Positions 45,269 to 53,691 of a stretch of 64,000 bases of DNA are shown here, piece by piece. Within the stretch, counting starts at the first letter, position 1. Each line of letters starts with the position of its first letter. Origin of the DNA: Balneatrix alpica DSM 16621. GTDB taxonomy: Bacteria; Pseudomonadota; Gammaproteobacteria; Pseudomonadales; Balneatricaceae. Under the pieces are notes generated by a model. That model was not told where the DNA came from and searched no databases. It saw only the letters and a list, made by a program, of their open reading frames with translations. The translations under genes were made by a program, and so were the position numbers. The DNA lies in NCBI RefSeq assembly GCF_000619885.1, contig NZ_JHUZ01000015.1, positions 62,001 to 126,000 on the forward strand. Reading direction: 5' to 3'.

Positions 45269-47656
45269 ATGAACGATCAGTACTTTCTTCTCAAAGCGCT
45301 CAGTAACTGGCAGCCGCTGCACATTCATAGCCCTAGCCCCCAAGCTCCCACTGACAGCCTTTCCTGCTTATCCCAAGTACTGGCCTTAGCCCCCAGCGTA
45401 ACCGTCATCAGCTTTGATGTGTTCGATACTCTGCTACGCCGCGACGTTGAACCACCGCAAGCGGTTACCCGCTTGCTGGCCGACGAATTGCATTACTTGC
45501 TGGCTCAGCAAGGTTACTCACTAAGCCAGCAAGAGCTACTCAAACTGCGCGAACAGGCTGAAAATCAGGCGCGCCAACAGGGCTTAGAGCAAGGGCTGGA
45601 TGCGGAGTGTCGCCTTAGTCAGATCAGTGCAGGCTGGCTACAGCGGATTGCTGAGTGCGCCCCAGCAGCCACACTGCCAAGCAGCACAGACTGGAGCCAG
45701 CGTGAAGTCGAGCTGGAGTGCCAACGCCTAAGCCCCATGCCCGGAGCACTGGACACTCTGCAACAGCTCAAGGCCCAGGGTAAGACACTGCTGGCTATCT
45801 CCGATATGTATTTAGAGCAGGCACAGCTGGAATATCTGCTTGAACACCATGGTTTGCTTAGCCTGCTTGATCGGGTGATTGTTTCGTCTGCGCAAGGGCT
45901 CAGCAAAGGCTCGGGGCGCTTGTTCAGCCAACTGCAACAGGCTGGTGTGCTTCCCCCGAACAGCCTGCATATTGGCGATCATCCGATTGCCGATGTACAA
46001 CGCCCTCAAGCCCTGGGTATCGCTGCCAAACTGTTATTCATCCCGGACGAGGTAAAGCGTCGTCGCCAGCTGGAATTGGCCCAGCGCGCGTGGCAACACT
46101 ATGGCGATGCCAGCCACCTCTGGCCTAACCAACACCAGCCTGAGCAGGCTATTGCCCGCATTGGTTACCAACGCCTGGGCCCCATCTTTACCCTGTTTGC
46201 CGCCGAACTCGTGGATTACAGCCTGAAGCAGGGCATCAACAAGCTGCACTTCCTCGCTCGGGATGGTTACTTGCTCAAACAACTGTTTGGACGCCTGTTT
46301 CACGGCTTAGCGATCAGCCGTCACCTGCCGGCTCCGCAGTGTCGCTATCTCTACCTCAGTCGGGCCAGTTCCCGTTTCGCCGCCCTGACTAACTATCGTG
46401 AGGAGTTAGCCTCCCTGGCCCAACGGGTTAATCGCCAACAGGGAGTATGGGCCTTGCTAGCCACCCTGGGGCTGGATGCAGACAGCTACCGCCAGGAGAT
46501 CGACACCCTTCTTGCCCAGCACAATCTAGCCAGTGACCCCACCTGCACTAGTCTGGAGAAAAGTAGTGAGCAGATGAAGTGCCTGCTCAATAGCTCAAGT
46601 TTGATGGCACGCATCAGCCAGGATTTACAGCACAAGCGCCAGTGCCTGGCTGACTACCTGCAACAGGAAGGTTTATTTAGCCACAGCCAAGACACCCAAC
46701 TATTGGTCGATATTGGCTGGAATGGCTCGATTTTAAGTACCCTTGAGCAGGCTTTTGCCGAACGACCTGACTTCCCGCCGCTGCACGCCTATTACTTTGG
46801 GCGCCTCTATGGCAGCGAGGTCAAGCACATCAAGCTATTACCAGGATACGCCTTTGACGAACGCCGTCCCCAGCCCATTGAGCAACTGATTAATCAGTGT
46901 CGCGAACTGTTTGAAGTGGCCACCTCCTCCCTGGAAGGCAGCGTACTAGACTATCAGCGCCAAACTGATGGCCGGGTACAACCTATATTAGCCCCCTGCA
47001 GTTTGAGCGAGCATGAACAACAGGCCATTCTGGCCCTGCAACAGGGCATTTTGGCTTGGTGTGATGACTTTGTTCTATTCAGCAATCGTTTTGGCTTCCG
47101 TCCCCAGGCGTTACGCCCACAAGCCTTACTGGAGGCCACACGCTTACTGAGCGGGCAACAGCCACAAGAGCTCGAACAGCTCGCGGCCCTACAGTTTGAC
47201 CTGAGTTGGGGCAGTGGCAGCCGAGTCAGCCTCAAGGAATACCTGGGAATAGGCAGCCAGCCCGCCAATCAACTGCCCGCCAGCCGACCACAACCACTGC
47301 AACTGGACAACAGCCAGGGGGCGCAACCTAGTCAGGCCAACCCACAAAAGTTGTTCGAGAAAATTCACCTTTTTGTCGAGGCTCTCAAACTGGAAGGCCC
47401 ACTGGCCTTTTATGGCGTTGGCACCAGCGCCTCATTGCTGGCCCCCCTAGTGCACGAGCAAATCCGTTACTTTGTCGATGGCAACGCCAGCCTGCATGGC
47501 CAACAGTTTTTGGGCAAACCCATTCAGCCGCCAGAGGCTGCCATTGCAGATAATGACATCACCTTGGTGATTACCCCTATTGGTCGCAAAGAAGTACTGA
47601 GCAAGCGGATTGCCGGTCGTCAGGGCAAGACCCTGTATTTAGATGATTTTTTATAA
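45269..47656 (+). CDS. Multidomain HAD-superfamily protein with C-terminal Rossmann-like module
   Basis: A protein of about 795 residues. A HAD domain (about 45-270) shows motif I FDVFDTLLRR, LLAISDMYLE and HIGDHPIADVQ, of the COG5610-like type seen in polysaccharide clusters. A middle region (about 290-620) has LHFLARDGYLLKQLFGRLF, YLYLSRASSR and LLVDIGWNGSIL. The last 90 residues form a Rossmann-like module (AFYGVGTSASLLAPLV, YFVDG, LVITPIGRKEVL, YLDDFL) that also occurs in three other proteins of this island. It is probably involved in making or transferring a surface sugar. I chose ATG at 45269 (AAGG seven bases upstream); an ATG two codons earlier is possible. Confidence 0.75.
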   Translation: MNDQYFLLKALSNWQPLHIHSPSPQAPTDSLSCLSQVLALAPSVTVISFDVFDTLLRRDVEPPQAVTRLLADELHYLLAQQGYSLSQQELLKLREQAENQARQQGLEQGLDAECRLSQISAGWLQRIAECAPAATLPSSTDWSQREVELECQRLSPMPGALDTLQQLKAQGKTLLAISDMYLEQAQLEYLLEHHGLLSLLDRVIVSSAQGLSKGSGRLFSQLQQAGVLPPNSLHIGDHPIADVQRPQALGIAAKLLFIPDEVKRRRQLELAQRAWQHYGDASHLWPNQHQPEQAIARIGYQRLGPIFTLFAAELVDYSLKQGINKLHFLARDGYLLKQLFGRLFHGLAISRHLPAPQCRYLYLSRASSRFAALTNYREELASLAQRVNRQQGVWALLATLGLDADSYRQEIDTLLAQHNLASDPTCTSLEKSSEQMKCLLNSSSLMARISQDLQHKRQCLADYLQQEGLFSHSQDTQLLVDIGWNGSILSTLEQAFAERPDFPPLHAYYFGRLYGSEVKHIKLLPGYAFDERRPQPIEQLINQCRELFEVATSSLEGSVLDYQRQTDGRVQPILAPCSLSEHEQQAILALQQGILAWCDDFVLFSNRFGFRPQALRPQALLEATRLLSGQQPQELEQLAALQFDLSWGSGSRVSLKEYLGIGSQPANQLPASRPQPLQLDNSQGAQPSQANPQKLFEKIHLFVEALKLEGPLAFYGVGTSASLLAPLVHEQIRYFVDGNASLHGQQFLGKPIQPPEAAIADNDITLVITPIGRKEVLSKRIAGRQGKTLYLDDFL

Positions 47657-47681
47657 CCAACAGGCACAAAAACGCAGCCTG

Positions 47682-48407
47682 TCACATCAACCAGTGCTGC
47701 TGTGCAGGCTGCTGGATATCTAACTGCGCCTGGGCATAGCTGCTTGGGTTGCCGATATCACGCAGATAGCCTGGGTTTTCCCACACGGCTATTCGTCCCA
47801 TTAATGCCGGAATCACCTGGGTGCTGATATCCAAGGCCTCAACCGTAGCAAAATGCTGCTGGAGCCAGTCGGCAAATTCGGGAGCCAGGCAATACACCGC
47901 AGCATTGGCCAGATTAGAGGGTGGGTTTGCCACCTTTTCATGGAAAGCAACCACACGCCCCTGTTCAACTTCAACAATGCCGCAGCTTTCAGGAGTCGGG
48001 GTGCGGAATAGCATCATCGTCATCAAACAGTCAGCCGGCCTCGCCTGATGCGCGGCAAAAAACGCCTGAAAATCGCACAAACAAAGATTATCCGCATGGG
48101 CCAGCAGAGTATCCTGACCACGCCAGAACCCCAAGTTGGCCTGCAGCGTTCCCCCTGTACCCAATAACTTTGGCTCCCAGGCCTGCTCGGGGCAAATACC
48201 ATAGGGCTGGCTGGCCAAATAAGGACGCACCACCTCAGGCAAATAATGCAGGTTAACCAGGACATCCTTGACTCCAGCTTTACTGAGTAGGCGGAACCAG
48301 TAATCCAGCAACGGCTGTCCACCGATATCGACCATGCATTTGGGAACCTGGTCCGTCAGCGGACGCAGGCGGGTGCCCAGTCCTGCAGCCAACAATAACG
48401 CCTTCAT
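47682..48407 (-). CDS. Sugar-phosphate nucleotidyltransferase (HddC/MurNAc-1-P uridylyltransferase type)
   Basis: A 241-residue NTP-transferase. It begins with MKALLLAAGLGTRLRPLTDQ and VPKCMVDIGGQPLLDYW, the nucleotide-binding signature, and has LLAHADNLCLCDF for metal binding. It is short, like heptose-1-phosphate guanylyltransferases and related enzymes. It lies directly after a heptose-type kinase/nucleotidyltransferase gene, so activation of a heptose or a related sugar is a reasonable guess. It is the last gene of the long minus-strand operon and converges on the HAD-protein gene 25 bases away. Confidence 0.8.
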   Translation of the reverse strand: MKALLLAAGLGTRLRPLTDQVPKCMVDIGGQPLLDYWFRLLSKAGVKDVLVNLHYLPEVVRPYLASQPYGICPEQAWEPKLLGTGGTLQANLGFWRGQDTLLAHADNLCLCDFQAFFAAHQARPADCLMTMMLFRTPTPESCGIVEVEQGRVVAFHEKVANPPSNLANAAVYCLAPEFADWLQQHFATVEALDISTQVIPALMGRIAVWENPGYLRDIGNPSSYAQAQLDIQQPAQQHWLM

Positions 48408-48439
48408 ATAGGTATCACTTCCTGACGGTTAATCGACAC

Positions 48440-49930
48440 TTAGCCTTCCACAAAAGCAGCAGTAAGGCCCCGTTCGATTTCTTCCAGACTGAGGGGAATG
48501 TTGCCCACTCGCCCGACCTGACAAGCTGAAGCAAGGGAGCCAATCAATGCCGCCTGCCAAATGTCAGCACCCGCCACCAGCGCCATGGAAGCCGAGGTCA
48601 GCATCGCGTCTCCCGCGCCAGCAGGATCAACCGGGTTGGTATTCAGAGCCGGTAACTCATCGGTATCCCACTCGCCACTGCTCATTTTGGTACGAATCAA
48701 CACCCCTTCCGCCCCTAAGGTGACAAATAGGTGTTTGGCCTCCAACTGATCCCCCAAGGCCGCGGATACCCGCACCAAGCCATCCTGAGCATTATGGGTG
48801 GTCAAGCGCGCTTCGTGTTCAGTGGGAGTCGCTAAAAGTACCTGACGGAATTTATCCAGATCCCCCACCTGAGAGGATGACTGGCTATCAGCCACATAGG
48901 GCACCCCCTGCTGACTGCAGAGCATGGAAATGTCCTGCACCACACTGGGAGACAGGAAGCCATAATTAAAGTCAGAAAAAATCACCAAATCATAATGCTT
49001 GGCTTGCTCTTGAAAACGCTCCAGCAGGGTTTGACTTAATTCTTTAGATAAATCCTGCTCAAGGAAGTCATTCACTCGCAGCAGGGTCTTACCTAATGCT
49101 CGATAGCGTTTTTTCACTGTGGTTGGACGAATAGGGTCGACCAATAGTGTGGGCTGTACGCCAAAAGCAGCCAGTTTCTCCCGTGCGAAAGCTGCAGCAG
49201 GGTCCTCCCCCACCACCGAATAAAAATCCACCTCAGCACCCAAGCCACGGGCATGGGCTGCAACAATCCCCGCCCCTCCCAGATAACGATTGAGTTGTTG
49301 CGGTGTTACTACGATGGTGGGATCTTCCCGCGACATCCCCACCGGCTGGCAGTCCTGGTACTCATCAACGATCAAATCGCCAAGCACCGCCACCTTTAGC
49401 CCCTGAAAACCTTGCAGTACCTCCATCAGGGAAGGCAAAGAGCACTGATGGCGACGCAAATAAGGCAAGGTTAACTCCGCCTCCAGCCACTCCAGTGGAT
49501 CATAGGCGCGGCGCATATAAGGTAGGGAAGAGACAAAGCGCTCGCCGGAACTAAAGAGCAATTTCGTGCCGAGACGCTCAAGTAGCTCGGTCTCTGGGTT
49601 AGGCTGGTTTTGCCATTCTTTACCCTTGACCACCACCTGAGGACGAATACGCTCCAGCCACGCCTCTAAGTCGTCTTTAATCAGGACAATCTCCTGTACC
49701 AAGTCGAGGCAAGATAATGCCTGCCAGCGTTCCTCATTACTGAGGAAAGCGCCGGGGCTTGAGCTTTGGTCATTTAGACCTACCACCAGGTAATCCCCTT
49801 GCTCAGCGGCAAAGCGGATAAAACGGAAGTGACCTGGGTGCAGCACATTAAAGTCACCATAAATCATCACCACTCGTTTACCTTGCTGCTGCACCGCTCT
49901 TAGCTGAGCCAAATCCAGTAATTTAACCAT
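48440..49930 (-). CDS. Bifunctional HldE-like protein with reversed domain order
   Basis: The 496-residue protein joins an N-terminal nucleotidyltransferase (about 15-145) with YGDFNVLHPGH (His31, His34, the HxGH motif) to a C-terminal PfkB-type kinase (about 175-490) with GGAGIVAAHARGLGAEV and DPAGAGDAMLTS. Bacterial HldE has the kinase first and the nucleotidyltransferase second, so the order here is reversed. It probably phosphorylates and then activates a heptose or similar sugar phosphate for the glycan. It lies six bases after the SDR gene and 33 before the nucleotidyltransferase gene. Both active sites look intact. Confidence 0.82.
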   Translation of the reverse strand: MVKLLDLAQLRAVQQQGKRVVMIYGDFNVLHPGHFRFIRFAAEQGDYLVVGLNDQSSSPGAFLSNEERWQALSCLDLVQEIVLIKDDLEAWLERIRPQVVVKGKEWQNQPNPETELLERLGTKLLFSSGERFVSSLPYMRRAYDPLEWLEAELTLPYLRRHQCSLPSLMEVLQGFQGLKVAVLGDLIVDEYQDCQPVGMSREDPTIVVTPQQLNRYLGGAGIVAAHARGLGAEVDFYSVVGEDPAAAFAREKLAAFGVQPTLLVDPIRPTTVKKRYRALGKTLLRVNDFLEQDLSKELSQTLLERFQEQAKHYDLVIFSDFNYGFLSPSVVQDISMLCSQQGVPYVADSQSSSQVGDLDKFRQVLLATPTEHEARLTTHNAQDGLVRVSAALGDQLEAKHLFVTLGAEGVLIRTKMSSGEWDTDELPALNTNPVDPAGAGDAMLTSASMALVAGADIWQAALIGSLASACQVGRVGNIPLSLEEIERGLTAAFVEG

Positions 49931-49936
49931 GGTGTT

Positions 49937-50824
49937 TCACTCACTGTTGCCTTGCATCTGCGCTAATAACGGAGCCAAAACACACTCTGGCTCCACAGCA
50001 GCAGACCAGCCTTGCGGCCAATGATTAATCATCGAAGAAAAGGGTAATACCGAGACGCCAGCCGAGGCCGCAGCAATAGGCTCGATCCAGGCCGGGTCTA
50101 AGCCCAACTGTTGCAATAACCACTGCCCGGCCTCGGCATAGGACAGGTTACGACTACCGGAAAGCTGAAAGATGCCTCGCGCCTGCTGTGCCAAGAGTGC
50201 AGCGACACAGCTTTGCACACTAGCCAAAGAAACCGGCGCCATATACAGATCACTAAACAAGCGGCAAGACTCTTGCCGCCGTGCCGACTCTACACACTGT
50301 TGCAAAACGGGGAAACGCTCACCCAACACCTTGGTTAAGCGCAGGATAGCGGCCTGGGTGTGATGATTAAGCAAATGCTGCTCAACCTGATACTTGCACT
50401 CGCCATAGTAATTGGCCGGCTGGCAGGCATCGGTTACCCGGTAATCTGGCCGCTGACCTGCAAACACCATATTGCTGGAGAGATACACCACCTGCATCCC
50501 TAATTGCTCGGTGTAATCGAGCAGCTCACAGGTACGGCGTACATTTAACTGATAGGCGGCCTCAGGATTGGCCTGATAATCCGCCATTTTGGTGGTAGCA
50601 GCACAAAACACCAGCCGCGCACCGGCATAGGGTGATAATGCTTGCCAACTCGTCGGCTCAGCTAAATCCAGGTACACAGACGCCCGGGGGCGACGACTGG
50701 TTCCCAGCGCATTCACTAGGCTGTTAACCAGTGCCTGGCCGATATAACCATCACTGCCAAGCACTAGCGTTGGTATAGAGTCTTGTTGCACAGACGTTTC
50801 TTCTTCAAAAAGGAACCACCCCAA
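49937..50824 (-). CDS. RmlD-like NAD(P)-dependent sugar reductase/epimerase
   Basis: An extended SDR protein: nucleotide-binding VLGSDGYIGQALV near the N-terminus, VYLSSNMVFAGQRPDYR and a Tyr-x3-Lys pair in NYYGECKYQVE. This is the form of dTDP-4-dehydrorhamnose reductase and related nucleotide-sugar enzymes. The first glycine motif reads GSDGYIG, slightly off the usual GxxGxxG. The start is uncertain: TTG at 50824 or GTG at 50791, neither with a good ribosome site. It lies in the middle of the large operon and may reduce or epimerise a nucleotide sugar. Confidence 0.8.
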   Translation of the reverse strand: MGWFLFEEETSVQQDSIPTLVLGSDGYIGQALVNSLVNALGTSRRPRASVYLDLAEPTSWQALSPYAGARLVFCAATTKMADYQANPEAAYQLNVRRTCELLDYTEQLGMQVVYLSSNMVFAGQRPDYRVTDACQPANYYGECKYQVEQHLLNHHTQAAILRLTKVLGERFPVLQQCVESARRQESCRLFSDLYMAPVSLASVQSCVAALLAQQARGIFQLSGSRNLSYAEAGQWLLQQLGLDPAWIEPIAAASAGVSVLPFSSMINHWPQGWSAAVEPECVLAPLLAQMQGNSE

Positions 50825-50872
50825 TGGGGGACATTGCTCCTTTTATCGACTCAAGCACGCGCTTCTTTAAAC

Positions 50873-51922
50873 TCAGGCACTGATACGGATCAAAGCCCGC
50901 ACCAGTTGCCGTCGTTCCAAAGCATCCAGCGCCTCATTAATTTGCTCAAGTGAGAAGCTATGGGACAGTAATTTTTGATAAGGAAAGCCCTGGCGCACAA
51001 ACAACTCAGCCAAACGCGGCACATCCTGATCCGGCTGGCTTGCGCCTCCCCAGCTGCCTTGAATGCGTTTACCGCAAATCAACTCAAAGGGGTCCAGGCT
51101 AATCCGCTGCTCTGCAGGCGGGTGAGAGGCAAATAAACAGAGTCCCCCACCCCGCTTCACCATGGCAAAACCCTGTTCAATCGTTTGGGCAGAGCCGGCT
51201 GCCTCCAGGCAGTAATCGACCCCTAAACCACCAGTTAAGCCACGCACTTGCTCAACTATTTCAGGCCCCGCGCTCAGGGTATCCGTCGCGCCGAGCTGCT
51301 TGGCCAACTCCAGTTTGGCGGGTTCGGCATCAATGGCGATCACCTGAGCAGGACTAAATAACTGCAGGGCAATCAAAGCGCTCAGCCCGATCCCACCCAG
51401 GCCCAGTACCGCTACCCGAGCACCCGGTTCAGGTTTAAGCTGATTCATCACCATCCCCGCTCCTGTCGGCAGAGCACAACCAAAGAGCACCGCTAAGTCC
51501 ATCGGAATCCCAGCAGGCAGAGGCACACAACGATTCTCGGAAGCAACGGTCAGCTCACTGAAGGTCGTTACCCCACCGGCATTGATGGTACCAATCGGCG
51601 ACTCATACTGGCTCCCGCCAGCTTCTTCACCTTGTCCCCGAATCCACCCCAATACCACCTGATCACCTGGCTTAACCTTGGTCACAGCCGAACCCACTGC
51701 CAGCACCTCACCACTGCCTTCATGGCCAAGCATATGGGGCAAATAAGGATCGGCACCACGATGGCCACGAGCCTCCATTACCTGACTATGACAAAGGCCA
51801 GCATAGTGCAGGCGTACCAGCACCTGTCCCGGCTTTAATGCCGGCACTTTAACCTGCTCAATAATCTGTAAAGGTTGACCCAGCTCAGTCAGCACGGCCG
51901 CACGGAAGGTCTCAGGAATCAT
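50873..51922 (-). CDS. Zinc-binding alcohol dehydrogenase-like oxidoreductase
   Basis: A 349-residue medium-chain dehydrogenase with GHEGSGEVLAVGSAVTKVKPG (zinc-site region), a catalytic Cys in YAGLCHSQVMEARG and the NAD-binding VLGLGGIGLSALIAL. The four-cysteine structural zinc lobe seems to be missing: the GWIRGQGEEAGGSQYES segment contains none of them. In glycan operons such enzymes oxidise or reduce a sugar or polyol. The ATG at 51922 overlaps the preceding stop (ATGA) and has AGGTGG upstream, so it is preferred over the ATG two codons earlier. Confidence 0.85.
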   Translation of the reverse strand: MIPETFRAAVLTELGQPLQIIEQVKVPALKPGQVLVRLHYAGLCHSQVMEARGHRGADPYLPHMLGHEGSGEVLAVGSAVTKVKPGDQVVLGWIRGQGEEAGGSQYESPIGTINAGGVTTFSELTVASENRCVPLPAGIPMDLAVLFGCALPTGAGMVMNQLKPEPGARVAVLGLGGIGLSALIALQLFSPAQVIAIDAEPAKLELAKQLGATDTLSAGPEIVEQVRGLTGGLGVDYCLEAAGSAQTIEQGFAMVKRGGGLCLFASHPPAEQRISLDPFELICGKRIQGSWGGASQPDQDVPRLAELFVRQGFPYQKLLSHSFSLEQINEALDALERRQLVRALIRISA

Positions 51923-53691
51923 TGGCATCCACCTAGCCCGTTTAAATGAAAATGTGAAAGTTGTACCAGGGTATTGGCATTGGTTTGACGCATGTGTTCG
52001 CGGAGAGCCAAGGCCCCTTGGCGGTGCACTTCTGGCTGCCAGCCCTGCAATACATGCTCAACTAACTGCTGTGGAGAGCAGGCATCCAAATCAATGACCA
52101 TGCCAGCATTAAAGCGCTCAACCAGCTCAACCGCTGCACGCCAGGTACGATCGACAATGACCGGAATCCCAGCCGTGATATAACCAATTAAGCGGGCGGA
52201 GTGAACGAGATTAACGTCAGGACAGCGACGTAAATAATCCAGGGTATTTAGACACATCCAACCATAATCAAAGCTTGCCAGTTGTGGCAATAACTCGGCG
52301 AGTGGCTGGCAGCGGTGATAGCCTTGCGCAAAAATTCGCATTTCTTCACTAAACAACTCATCCTCACGCTCATTAGGGTGCAGCGAGTTATACACTTCAA
52401 AGTGCACGCGAGCATCTTCCGCCAGCATCGCCAGTAGGGGACCAAACTCGTAAATCGGCCACTCTTCTGGACGCTTCAGCGGCGCAACTGGTCCGGCGTA
52501 AACCAGACGTGGTTTACCCCCCTTGCGTACGGGCTGGCTGACAGGATGAAGAGTAAAGTTGTGAAAATAGACTTGGTAGGACGCTTGCGCCTGTCCCTCC
52601 TGCAAGATGGCACGCCATGCCTTGCCATCGCGCTTACTTAATAGCAATGGCAAATGGCGCAGGCTGTACAACTCCCCTATCCGTCCGGCATCAACCAATG
52701 CGCTGGTGGCAGAGTGCAAAGGCTCCACAAAGTGATTGCTATAAAACAGTGACCAGTCATAAATCTCATGGCTGATGGGTAGATGCGCAAACGCCTGCTT
52801 AACCAACATCGCCAGATAGTTATCCGCATGAACACTCGCCACATGGATCGACTCGGGCTGAAAAAATTCAATGCAGTAGCGCAGTGCATCCTGACTGCAA
52901 AATAGGTTCAGACAAGGATATGGGGTTTTCATCCCGGCGAAAAAGTTAGGGTTGCCCAGGTACAAGACCTGTGTTTCAGCGACGGGAAACAGCTGGGTAA
53001 GCTCGGCTTGTTGAATAATGCTAATCCCAGGATTAGTTGTAACGATTACATGCTTAACCTGAGCGGGAGGCAGTGCCCCTTGCTCCAAACACCCTAACCA
53101 CTGGGGTTGCAGCCATTTTTCCTTATGGATTTGCCACCAGGCTAAAAACTCCGGCTCGGTAAACACGCCCCTTACCTGGGCATCGGCAATCCCTAAATCA
53201 GCCAAATTTTGTCGCAATAAGGGCTCACGACTAGGATGTAATACCAACACGCCCTCGACGCGCTGCAACCATTGCTCATCCAATAACTGCTCTGGCCGAA
53301 TACTCGTCAGACCCTGCCATTGGCTATCGGCCTTGGCTGCTCGATCCAGCACACAGACCACCCTTTCCCTGACCCGACTGTCCGCTTGCTGCAAAAAAGC
53401 TTGAGCCAATGCACCACCGGGATAGATAGCAAAGCGCTGAAACGGTAGGTATTCAGCAAGATAAGCCAGTGCAATTTCAAGATGACGAGGCGCAGCCCAA
53501 AACTGACGCAGCTGCTCCCCTACGTAGTCAAAATAAGGGGCTGGTTCCGCCAGACAAGCCTCTGGTAGCGTGGCATAGGGGGCGGTCAGATGGCCCAACT
53601 CATCCACAAGGGGACGCACATCTCGATGGCCACTACATTCCCTCCCTCGCGTGGGAAGCAATCTAAAACGCGTGATGTCCTGTGCTTGCAT
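51919..53691 (-). CDS. Large glycosyltransferase-like protein A
   Basis: A 590-residue protein of unknown family. The C-terminal third has a GT-B-like look: KPRLVYAGPVAPLKRPEEW (about 383-402), HFEVYNSLHPNE, and ARLIGYITAGIPVIVDRTWR with a following ELVERFNAGMVID. The first 360 residues have no recognised domain. It is the second of two large overlapping genes just downstream of the phosphoramidate genes; its ATG overlaps the stop of the first (TAATG). It could be a glycosyltransferase or the transferase that adds the phosphoramidate; neither is shown by sequence alone. Confidence 0.6.
   Translation of the reverse strand: MQAQDITRFRLLPTRGRECSGHRDVRPLVDELGHLTAPYATLPEACLAEPAPYFDYVGEQLRQFWAAPRHLEIALAYLAEYLPFQRFAIYPGGALAQAFLQQADSRVRERVVCVLDRAAKADSQWQGLTSIRPEQLLDEQWLQRVEGVLVLHPSREPLLRQNLADLGIADAQVRGVFTEPEFLAWWQIHKEKWLQPQWLGCLEQGALPPAQVKHVIVTTNPGISIIQQAELTQLFPVAETQVLYLGNPNFFAGMKTPYPCLNLFCSQDALRYCIEFFQPESIHVASVHADNYLAMLVKQAFAHLPISHEIYDWSLFYSNHFVEPLHSATSALVDAGRIGELYSLRHLPLLLSKRDGKAWRAILQEGQAQASYQVYFHNFTLHPVSQPVRKGGKPRLVYAGPVAPLKRPEEWPIYEFGPLLAMLAEDARVHFEVYNSLHPNEREDELFSEEMRIFAQGYHRCQPLAELLPQLASFDYGWMCLNTLDYLRRCPDVNLVHSARLIGYITAGIPVIVDRTWRAAVELVERFNAGMVIDLDACSPQQLVEHVLQGWQPEVHRQGALALREHMRQTNANTLVQLSHFHLNGLGGCQ

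Noticed and set aside
47660-47682. ACAGGC/GCCTGT inverted repeat between the HAD-protein gene and the nucleotidyltransferase gene
   Set aside because: Only six pairs with an 11-base loop and no T-run; too weak to call a terminator.
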